The notes below the pieces were generated by a model. The model was given only the letters and a program-made list of their open reading frames with translations. It did no database searches and was not told where the DNA came from. Below, piece by piece: positions 16,590 to 20,961 of a DNA stretch of 32,765 nt. The stretch is taken from IMG/VR virus record IMGVR_UViG_3300032294_000861, positions 1 through 32,765 of that record. One strand, written 5' to 3'. Source of the DNA: a virus. The stretch's first letter is position 1, and each line of letters begins with the position of its first letter. The position numbers and the translations under genes were made by a program.

Positions 16590-17294
16590 ATGAAATATAA
16601 ATCAGTATTAGTTATATCAGATCTTCATATTCCGTACCACCACCCAGATGCTTTTGCTTTTCTAAAAGCCCTTAAAACAAAATACAAACCAGATCATGTA
16701 GTCAACATAGGTGATGAGCTTGATATGCACGCTATGTCCATGCATGATAGTGATCCAGACTTATACTCTGCTGGTCATGAATTGGCCGCCTCTATATCTT
16801 ACATTCAAAAGCTTGAAAAGATATTTCCTAAGATGACCATCGTTCACTCTAACCATTCATCTATGTTATTTAGACGTGCATTAAAACATGGTGTACCTAA
16901 AGGTTACCTTAAAGATTACAATGACTATCTTGGTGTAGGTAATGGGTGGCAATGGGTAGAAGACCATACGATAACTCTATCAGATGGTTCACGTTGTTTC
17001 TTTACTCACGGATTATCTGCTGACGTTCTTAAAGTAGCCATGCAGTATGGTATGAATACGGTTCAGGGCCACTATCATACTAAGTTCAGCATTGGCTACT
17101 ACTCTAATCCAGATGCACTAGTTTGGGGCATGCAGGTTGGCTGTTTAATTAACCAGAAGTCTATGGCATTTCAATATGCAAAGAACTTTAAAACTAGATT
17201 CATTGTAGGTTGTGGCATGATTATTAATGGTCAGCCCAAATTAATGCCTATGATGCTTAATGAAAATGGTAAGTGGATAGGTAAACTATTATGA
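16590..17294 (+). CDS. calcineurin-like metallophosphoesterase
   Basis: 234 residues from the ATG that follows AGGGA; an upstream in-frame ATG lies inside the previous gene and has no binding site. Metal-binding blocks are in order: ISDLHIPYHH (D11, H13), NIGDELDMH, HSNHSSMLFRRAL, THGLSA and QGHYHTKF. The usual GNH(E/D) block is SNHS here, a variation often seen in phage copies. The enzyme would hydrolyse phosphodiesters or phosphomonoesters; DNA-end processing or nucleotide hydrolysis are both possible. Followed immediately by a short gene at an ATGA overlap. Confidence 0.8.
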   Translation: MKYKSVLVISDLHIPYHHPDAFAFLKALKTKYKPDHVVNIGDELDMHAMSMHDSDPDLYSAGHELAASISYIQKLEKIFPKMTIVHSNHSSMLFRRALKHGVPKGYLKDYNDYLGVGNGWQWVEDHTITLSDGSRCFFTHGLSADVLKVAMQYGMNTVQGHYHTKFSIGYYSNPDALVWGMQVGCLINQKSMAFQYAKNFKTRFIVGCGMIINGQPKLMPMMLNENGKWIGKLL

Positions 17295-17461
17295 TCATAA
17301 GCACTTTTGAAAATGAGAATAGAGCATCAAATGTCTGTCGCCAACAAGGCAAATGGGTTGTCATGCTATATGAAGGTGATGATTACATTAAGACTGAACA
17401 TGCCGACAATGAATATTCTGCCGAAGAAATAGCAGAAAATTGGGTATTTATGGGAGATTAA
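17291..17461 (+). CDS. small hypothetical protein
   Basis: 56-residue acidic protein (MIISTFENENRASNVCRQQG, then KWVVMLYEGDDYIKTEHADN). The strand pattern resembles a family of phage mini-proteins that end in EYSAEEIAENWVF-type helices. It starts inside the phosphoesterase stop codon and ends one base before the next ATG, so it is probably translated by coupling. Confidence 0.6.
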   Translation: MIISTFENENRASNVCRQQGKWVVMLYEGDDYIKTEHADNEYSAEEIAENWVFMGD

Positions 17462-17462
17462 T

Positions 17463-17636
17463 ATGCATTACATAATGATAGTTATCATGTTTGGCAATAT
17501 GTCTGTTGAAACGTACAGTGTAGATTTTGATTCACAACTCACTTGCGAGAATGCAAAAACCGCTATAATAGAAAAATATGATAATTTTAGTAAGCGCCCA
17601 GGAGTTACTCCTGTGGTTTTATGTGTAAGGAAATAG
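17463..17636 (+). CDS. small possibly exported hypothetical protein
   Basis: 57 residues with a hydrophobic start (MHYIMIVIMFGNM) and two cysteines in LTCENAK and VVLCVRK, which could form a disulfide if the protein is exported. The start is not marked by a strong binding site, but it is tightly fitted between two genes. Function unknown; the N-terminus might be a short signal or an anchoring segment. Confidence 0.5.
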   Translation: MHYIMIVIMFGNMSVETYSVDFDSQLTCENAKTAIIEKYDNFSKRPGVTPVVLCVRK

Positions 17637-17637
17637 C

Positions 17638-17850
17638 ATGGCAAGTGAAGCAGGAAAAGGTAGTAAACAAAGACCGACTAATAAAGAAGCCTATGACGAG
17701 GCATATGATCGTATATGGGGTAAGAAGAAGAATCAATCCTATAAAGATAAACCATACAAAGATGGCGTAGCTTATGATTCAGATTCTGAAATGCTTCGTG
17801 ATATTAGATATGATGTAAAGTATATACCAGACGATCATTATGAAGAGTGA
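17638..17850 (+). CDS. small Lys/Asp/Tyr-rich hypothetical protein
   Basis: 70 residues, very polar, starting MASEAGKGSKQRPTNKEAYD, a start I recognise as recurrent among small phage proteins of unknown function. The remainder (DEAYDRIWGKKK ... DVKYIPDDHYEE) lacks hydrophobic core residues and may be disordered. AAGGAAAT precedes the ATG. It overlaps the DUF1289 gene by 11 bases. Confidence 0.65.
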   Translation: MASEAGKGSKQRPTNKEAYDEAYDRIWGKKKNQSYKDKPYKDGVAYDSDSEMLRDIRYDVKYIPDDHYEE

Positions 17851-18001
17851 GGTTCAGTCGCCTTGCATTAAAGTTTGTAAGCTAGAAAACAATCACTGCG
17901 TTGGATGCGGTAGATCCAAGCATGATATTACTCATTGGCTTGAATACAGTAATGAGAAGAAGTTCCAAATAGTAAGACAACTTAAGAAGAAAAAAAGATG
18001 A
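17840..18001 (+). CDS. DUF1289 family small cysteine protein
   Basis: 53 residues matching the DUF1289 pattern: SPCIKVCKLENNHCVGCGRS with four cysteines (C9, C13, C20, C23), then a W in DITHWLEY and a basic helix QLKKKKR. Bacterial DUF1289 proteins are predicted metal binders of unknown function. The gene overlaps both neighbours by ATGA-like junctions. Its presence in a phage operon suggests a small host-derived or regulatory zinc protein; no further claim is supported. Confidence 0.75.
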   Translation: MKSEVQSPCIKVCKLENNHCVGCGRSKHDITHWLEYSNEKKFQIVRQLKKKKR

Positions 18002-18102
18002 ATAAATTAGAACCTATCGTTCACGCTATAGTCATTGCCGCCATGATGTATGGAATGTATGGTGTAATTAAACTATTCGTCATGATGTTTAAGTACCTCT
18101 AA
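17998..18102 (+). CDS. single-pass membrane micropeptide
   Basis: 34 residues: a short polar start (MNKLEPIVH), then a Met-rich membrane helix AIVIAAMMYGMYGVIKLFVM and the end MFKYL. It begins within the preceding stop (ATGA) and its TAA directly abuts the stop codon of the convergent oxygenase gene. It could be a holin-like or regulatory membrane peptide; length and topology alone cannot decide. Confidence 0.55.
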   Translation: MNKLEPIVHAIVIAAMMYGMYGVIKLFVMMFKYL

Positions 18103-18717
18103 TTACCAAAACATAGTCAATACGCCATTCAAGCGTATCAAATGTCCTTGTAATGTAATCCTGTATTCCCCACTTACATAAGTTTTTAACCCAGCAATCC
18201 TATGTAGTATAGTGCCATGATGGCCTATAAATTCTTTCTCTTCATAGGCTAGGTGTTTCTGTTTCCCATCTTCAATATAATCCATACCAGCCCCACCGCT
18301 TGGAAGTTTAATAGCTACGGTGAATGCATAGGGATCAACTGATCCTAAGTCTAATGTAAGATGCGGGTAGTCTTGATGCCAAATACCTGCATGGCTAAGC
18401 AGGAATGGACTTGACATAAAGATATGAAAGGAAGGTACAGCTAGACGATCACTGATTGCAATAGGTTCACCGAACTGATTTGATAAGTGATCAATAATGA
18501 TAGCATATAAGCTATCAAATTCTTTTAGAAGTATTGGGTTAAGAGTCTTGATTTCCTCATGGTAAGCTGGGGTCTTTCCATCTAGGTAAGAGCACCTTCC
18601 AAGAGTGTAGAACGGGAATTCATTTGATCTTGATATCCAGTGATGTTGTAGTCTAAAGACCTTATCTGCTATCTCATCAACATCTATATCAAGTTTATGG
18701 CGTACAAAAGGGGACAT
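18103..18717 (-). CDS. 2OG-Fe(II) oxygenase
   Basis: 204 residues with the iron/2-oxoglutarate triad of the double-stranded β-helix oxygenases: GIWHQDYPH (H114, D116), LHRIAG (H172) and GEYRITLQGH (R186, binding 2-oxoglutarate). It would hydroxylate a peptide, nucleic-acid base or small molecule; the sequence does not reveal the substrate. It follows pqqA by 44 bases on the same strand and is probably co-transcribed with it. Its AGGGGA binding site and ATG lie within a perfect 7-bp hairpin. The stop abuts that of the rightward operon with no terminator between. A role in tailoring the PqqA peptide is attractive but unproven; phage genomes also carry such enzymes in other contexts. Confidence 0.8.
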   Translation of the reverse strand: MSPFVRHKLDIDVDEIADKVFRLQHHWISRSNEFPFYTLGRCSYLDGKTPAYHEEIKTLNPILLKEFDSLYAIIIDHLSNQFGEPIAISDRLAVPSFHIFMSSPFLLSHAGIWHQDYPHLTLDLGSVDPYAFTVAIKLPSGGAGMDYIEDGKQKHLAYEEKEFIGHHGTILHRIAGLKTYVSGEYRITLQGHLIRLNGVLTMFW

Positions 18718-18726
18718 AAGTCCCCT
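18709..18726 (-). promoter_or_regulatory. Shine-Dalgarno-sequestering hairpin at oxygenase start
   Basis: Reading the minus strand, AGGGGAC-TTAT-GTCCCCT is a perfect 7-bp inverted repeat with a 4-base loop. The ribosome binding site AGGGGA is the left arm; the ATG straddles loop and right arm (AT in the loop, G paired). A TATAAT hexamer ends just upstream. Folding would hide both the binding site and the start codon, so translation should depend on something that opens the hairpin. Confidence 0.7.
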
Positions 18727-18761
18727 ATTATACTACTAATAGCAATCTGTTACGATAACCA

Positions 18762-18833
18762 TTACTTGTTCATTACGTACATAGTTACTTCAAAGCCAAA
18801 ACGCATTTCAGTAGCTGCTGGAGTTGTCCACAT
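18762..18833 (-). CDS. pqqA: PqqA, precursor peptide of coenzyme PQQ
   Basis: A 23-residue peptide starting MWTTPAATEMRF with core GFEVTMYVMNK. In cellular PqqA (usually 22-24 residues, pattern MW..PA...LR.GFEVT.Y), PqqE crosslinks the Glu and Tyr of E-x-x-x-Y with PqqD; proteolysis, PqqB and PqqC complete pyrroloquinoline quinone. Here E15 and Y19 have exactly that spacing and position. AGGAG lies 7 bases upstream of the ATG, so it is translated from its own site. No other pqq gene is in the window, so the product would feed the host pathway, supporting PQQ-dependent methanol or alcohol dehydrogenases. The peptide is too short for usual gene callers. Identification from pattern is strong; benefit to the phage is inference. 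Confidence 0.9.
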   Translation of the reverse strand: MWTTPAATEMRFGFEVTMYVMNK

Positions 18834-18852
18834 AGTATTTCTCCTAAAAATT

Positions 18853-18872
18853 TATACACTTGATTGTGTATA
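18853..18872 (-). promoter_or_regulatory. inverted repeat in pqqA leader
   Basis: TATACAC and GTGTATA flank a 6-base centre, a perfect 7-bp dyad ending about 20 bases before the pqqA ATG. In the RNA it could form a hairpin just ahead of a run AAATTTTT and the AGGAG binding site, so it may be an attenuator, a stabilising 5' hairpin or a protein operator. Confidence 0.5.
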
Positions 18873-18934
18873 TGTTTATATTATTCCCATTTATATACAT
18901 ATCCATCAGTAAAACCATGAATCCAGCCTAATTC

Positions 18935-18955
18935 TATATAACATTTAGTTATATA
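18935..18955 (-). promoter_or_regulatory. AT-rich palindrome, possible operator of pqqA
   Basis: TATATAAC-ATTTA-GTTATATA is a perfect 8-bp inverted repeat in the AT-rich stretch about 100 bases upstream of pqqA and 32 bases before the divergent small-RNA -35 box. Several -10-like hexamers (TATATA, TATAGA) on the minus strand overlap it, so it may be a repressor site over the pqqA promoter. No single promoter is convincing here. Confidence 0.4.
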
Positions 18956-18986
18956 CAAGTATTTCTATATAATTTTTACAAATATG

Positions 18987-19015
18987 TTGACAGGAATAGT
19001 CAGGTTTGTTATAGT
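18987..19015 (+). promoter_or_regulatory. strong sigma70 promoter of small RNA
   Basis: TTGACA, a 17-base spacer and TATAGT: a consensus -35, ideal spacing and a near-consensus -10. Transcription should start at about 19022 (G), exactly where the first hairpin of the downstream RNA begins. It is the best housekeeping-type promoter I can find in the window. Confidence 0.85.
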
Positions 19016-19021
19016 TTCGTT

Positions 19022-19125
19022 GTGAGTCCCTTTCCTCACGTGTCTTCCCTTTATCTCTTCTCTCGATAAAGTTCGGTGTCCCTCGCACCTTAAAACCCTT
19101 AGACTGATCATCTAGGGGTTTTTTC
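19022..19125 (+). ncRNA. structured ~103-nt small RNA with pyrimidine-rich loops
   Basis: Bounded by a consensus promoter and a strong terminator, without a credible reading frame. Four consecutive hairpins can be read: GTGAG/CTCAC with loop TCCCTTTC; CTTTATC/GATAAAG (7 bp) with loop TCTTCTCTC; GGTG/CACC with loop TCCCTCG; and the 12-bp terminator. The linker TGTCTTCC is also pyrimidine-rich. C-rich UCCC loops are a known way for regulatory RNAs (for example RsaE-type RNAs) to bind Shine-Dalgarno sequences. Loop 1 matches GAAAGGG(A) binding sites in the phage leftward operon and resembles the 3' tail of 16S rRNA (CCUCCUUUC). An antisense or anti-SD regulator is the best inference. Confidence 0.75.
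19092..19124 (+). terminator. rho-independent terminator of the small RNA
   Basis: AAAACCCTTAGA pairs with TCTAGGGGTTTT (12 bp with one G-T pair) around the loop CTGATCA, followed by further T residues. The A-run on the left arm makes it potentially bidirectional, so it would also stop leftward read-through. Confidence 0.9.
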
Positions 19126-19135
19126 TTTGTAGCTA

Positions 19136-19164
19136 TTGCTTTTTTATCCAAGTAGGTGTAAATT
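19136..19164 (+). promoter_or_regulatory. candidate promoter of the replication operon
   Basis: TTGCTT, a 17-base spacer and TAAATT just after the small-RNA terminator. Both hexamers are imperfect, but the spacing is right and the location is where the rightward genes need a new promoter after a strong terminator. Confidence 0.4.
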
Positions 19165-19198
19165 AATAAATGAGAGAAGCGAATTGGGGAGATTGATG

Positions 19199-19291
19199 AT
19201 GTATTTCTACGTCATCATCTTTCTATTCCCTTTTGTCCGTACTCCAAACGATATCAGTGAACCTACATGGGTTGCTTGGAAGAATACATAG
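19199..19291 (+). CDS. possible hydrophobic micropeptide ending at an amber codon
   Basis: 30 residues beginning MYFYVIIFLFPFVRTPNDIS with GGGGAG seven bases upstream of the ATG (another ATG lies three bases earlier). The hydrophobic start could be a membrane segment. It ends at TAG, yet the same frame stays open for 31 more codons (GEP-like region ASEPRELKWVSHKMHRTG and a CLLC pair) to a TGA. Either this is a leader peptide, a decayed gene, or coincidence in a structured leader. Confidence 0.3.
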   Translation: MYFYVIIFLFPFVRTPNDISEPTWVAWKNT

Positions 19292-19470
19292 GCCTTGTTT
19301 ACACCCGCAAGCGAGCCTCGTGAACTTAAATGGGTATCACACAAGATGCATAGGACTGGGGTGACTTGCCTACTATGCACCGATTGAACATTAACTCTGT
19401 GTAGGATTGGTATTGAGTGTGCTTCTGTTGCTTGATATGGATCAAAGGTGCTACTTCTCACCCTAGGCGG
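19259..19470 (+). repeat. degenerate ~63-nt repeats in the leader
   Basis: Two clear units begin GAACCTACATGGGTTGCT and GAACTTAAATGGGTATCA 63 bases apart, each reaching a CATAGG box. A third GAAC with a TAGG box follows after 64 bases, and a weaker fourth TAGG box later. The TAGG boxes are spaced 62, 51 and 62 bases. Similarity is imperfect, so this is a decayed tandem duplication or a series of related RNA hairpins. Confidence 0.4.
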
Positions 19471-19500
19471 AGCTATCTCTAAAAACAATGAAAGGATCAT

Positions 19501-19674
19501 ATGGATTTTACCCACGCAGTTGTAGACGATGGCGATATCATCAGAAAATATCGTTGGTCAAAACGAGAAGCTAAATGGTATAAAGATTCACACCCTGATA
19601 TAGATGTGATAGAGTTACCTAAAGCACCAAAAGAAGTATTTAATTTTAACGATTACGAGGAAGCACCATACTAA
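19501..19674 (+). CDS. small hypothetical protein
   Basis: 57 residues (MDFTHAVVDDGDIIRKYRWS, then an aromatic basic middle and the acidic end NFNDYEEAPY). AAAGGA lies six bases before the ATG. First secure gene of the rightward replication block; its stop shares a base with the next ATG. No family recognised. Confidence 0.6.
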   Translation: MDFTHAVVDDGDIIRKYRWSKREAKWYKDSHPDIDVIELPKAPKEVFNFNDYEEAPY

Positions 19675-19841
19675 TGAGCGAAGTCTATCATAAAAAATAT
19701 CTAACGACTGAACAGGTCATAGCAATCAAGAAGGCATTGAAGACCATGCCTATTCCAAAGGTAGCTAAACAATTTAATCTTAAGAAACACAATGTAAGAA
19801 ACATATATCTAGGTATATCATACAGAACGGTAGGTGAATAA
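19674..19841 (+). CDS. small helix-turn-helix protein
   Basis: 55 residues. After a short start, LTTEQVIAIKKALKTMPIPK VAKQF is followed by NLKKHNVRNIYLGISYRTV: a two-helix turn typical of the HTH found in resolvases and in homing-nuclease tails (pattern ...IAKxFxVxxxxVxxIxxGxxY). A DNA-binding role is likely. Overlaps both neighbours by one base (TAATG), consistent with coupled translation. Confidence 0.65.
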   Translation: MSEVYHKKYLTTEQVIAIKKALKTMPIPKVAKQFNLKKHNVRNIYLGISYRTVGE

Positions 19842-19999
19842 TGGCTGAGACAAAGAAAACAATCATAGTTGAAAATGTTTTAGTTAAAGGGTATATTAAA
19901 CACGCTAATGGAAAAAAGACTTTGTTTGAATTTAACAAGCAAGACTTTAACCCAAAGGCATTCGAGAAAATATTTGAGGAAGTGGGGAATAAGTTTTAA
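19841..19999 (+). CDS. small hypothetical protein
   Basis: 52 residues: MAETKKTIIVENVLVKGYIK, then HANGKKTLFEFNKQDFN and a terminal helix PKAFEKIFEEVGNKF. A small β-β-α domain by appearance. It shares single bases with both adjacent genes (TAATG). Function unknown. Confidence 0.6.
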   Translation: MAETKKTIIVENVLVKGYIKHANGKKTLFEFNKQDFNPKAFEKIFEEVGNKF

Positions 20000-20226
20000 T
20001 GTATACCGCAATTGATGACAGAAAGATGGCTAATAAAATATTGTTTTATGTTGTAGGATATCCAAGTGCTACGATAGATGACATCATTAAGAATTGCCAT
20101 ACTAACTACCGCAGATTAAAGAAGTTAGAAGCAGAGGGATATATCGTATTACCAAAACCAACAGCGAGAGGACAAAGAAATAAGCAATACTATGAGGACA
20201 AAGCCATTCAATCAAGCGGTGCATGA
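19999..20226 (+). CDS. small winged-helix DNA-binding protein
   Basis: 75 residues with MANKILFYVVGYPSATIDDI as first helices, HTNYRRLKKLEAEGYIVLPK as recognition helix and wing, and a basic, Arg/Lys-rich end RGQRNKQYYEDKA. This is the pattern of a minimal winged helix like those in small phage transcription regulators. Its last 35 bases overlap the next gene. Confidence 0.65.
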   Translation: MYTAIDDRKMANKILFYVVGYPSATIDDIIKNCHTNYRRLKKLEAEGYIVLPKPTARGQRNKQYYEDKAIQSSGA

Positions 20227-20614
20227 TGCTTGTGATCCGCCAGCAAGGGAAGCAGTAAGTAAGTATATCAAAGCCACATGGGGAATGAATGCGTGGCACA
20301 ATCCTAATCAGTATGCAGTTGATCTCATTATCGAGAAAGATAAAGAGTTAATCGGCTATGCTGAAATTGAAATGAGAGATTGGGATCATTGTCCCTTCAA
20401 AACAATCCATATACCCAAGCGAAAAGATAAACTATTCAACAACGATAAGAAGACTATTTATTTTGTTGTGTCAAGAGGTATGGAACGTGCATGGTATATA
20501 GATTCACAAGTGATTAAAGATTCAGCAGTCGCTGAGATACCTAACAAAGCAGTAAGTCAAGGGGAATATTTTTACGATGTTCCTACATACCTATTCACTG
20601 AAGTAAATTTGTAG
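20192..20614 (+). CDS. putative restriction-endonuclease-fold protein
   Basis: 140 residues. NQYAVDLIIEKDKELIGYAE IEMRDW gives an aspartate in a strand followed by an E-x-E strand, and KTIHIPKRKDKLF then IYFVVSRGMERAWYID form further core strands. That order (D, then ExE/ExK-like, then a β-α tail) fits a PD-(D/E)XK fold, although the lysine of the classic motif is not obvious. It may be a phage nuclease or a catalytically dead structural relative. It overlaps the preceding regulator gene by 35 bases. Confidence 0.5.
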   Translation: MRTKPFNQAVHDACDPPAREAVSKYIKATWGMNAWHNPNQYAVDLIIEKDKELIGYAEIEMRDWDHCPFKTIHIPKRKDKLFNNDKKTIYFVVSRGMERAWYIDSQVIKDSAVAEIPNKAVSQGEYFYDVPTYLFTEVNL

Positions 20615-20627
20615 CATAGAATTATAA

Positions 20628-20924
20628 ATGAGAGACAAACCACAATATACAGATTTAGAACATAGGATATTAGAGTTATCTGATGTCATTGATATGTTAA
20701 ATGAAGAGAACATTAAGCTCAAAGATATTGTTGCCTCTCACCAATGGAATGCAACAGAGTTTGAACAAGACTATATATTGCATGAGATCACTCAACTCAG
20801 AAAAGATATAGCAGTGCTAGAGAAGAGTGAAGCAAGTGCAATAGCAAGTAGAGATATGTTTCAAAATAGAAATGCAGAATTACTAAAACAATTAGCGTAT
20901 TACAAGAGGCTTCACAAAGCCTAG
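20628..20924 (+). CDS. coiled-coil hypothetical protein
   Basis: 98 residues, nearly all helix, with heptad-like hydrophobics in LEHRILELSDVIDMLNEENI and ITQLRKDIAVLEKSEASAIA and an ending ELLKQLAYYKRLHKA. Long coiled coils of this kind often serve as oligomerisation or scaffolding parts near replication genes. No enzymatic motif. A weak start site, but codon use matches the neighbours. Confidence 0.6.
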   Translation: MRDKPQYTDLEHRILELSDVIDMLNEENIKLKDIVASHQWNATEFEQDYILHEITQLRKDIAVLEKSEASAIASRDMFQNRNAELLKQLAYYKRLHKA

Positions 20925-20930
20925 CCCACA

Positions 20931-20945
20931 CCAGAGGGAATCTGG
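20931..20945 (+). promoter_or_regulatory. hairpin with GGGAA loop in helicase leader
   Basis: CCAGA-GGGAA-TCTGG is a perfect 5-bp stem exposing a purine loop, 17 bases before the helicase ATG and upstream of its AAAGGA site. Its GAGGGA is complementary to UCCCUC in the third loop of the small RNA. It also resembles a CsrA/RsmA-type GGA-loop site. Confidence 0.4.
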
Positions 20946-20961
20946 AAGTTAAAGGATAATA

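Larger units (their letters stand above)
19126..19500 (+). other. gene-poor structured leader of the replication operon
   Basis: About 375 bases without a secure gene. It holds a weak promoter, a possible micropeptide and degenerate repeats (listed separately). Local hairpins include GATGATG/CATCATC (7 bp), TGCATAG/CTATGCA (7 bp, 19-base loop), and GGTG-CTACTTCT-CACC, which resembles the third hairpin of the small RNA. The minus-strand frame across it uses codons rare in this phage and is not convincing. It is probably the 5' leader for the rightward genes that follow. Confidence 0.5.

Noticed and set aside
18881-18955. Short minus-strand frame reading YIELGWIHGFTDGYVYKWE upstream of pqqA
   Set aside because: Looks codon-like but has only a TTG start and no binding site, and overlaps the palindrome; possibly a gene remnant, not enough to annotate.
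18945-19151. 68-codon minus-strand frame across the small RNA
   Set aside because: It is antisense to a region with a consensus promoter, four hairpins and a terminator, has no good ribosome binding site, and reads through the terminator stem. The RNA explains the sequence better.
19259-19470. CRISPR-like array
   Set aside because: The units are too dissimilar, few and unevenly spaced to be CRISPR repeats, and no cas genes are present.
19259-19480. Possible tRNA or tRNA remnants in the leader
   Set aside because: GTTCA-like boxes occur on the minus strand but no 7-bp acceptor stem, anticodon arm or paired T-stem can be built.
19207-19515. 102-codon minus-strand frame
   Set aside because: Uses codons rare elsewhere in this phage (CGG, ACG, GGG), has no binding site and overlaps the next real gene start; treated as a shadow of the structured leader.
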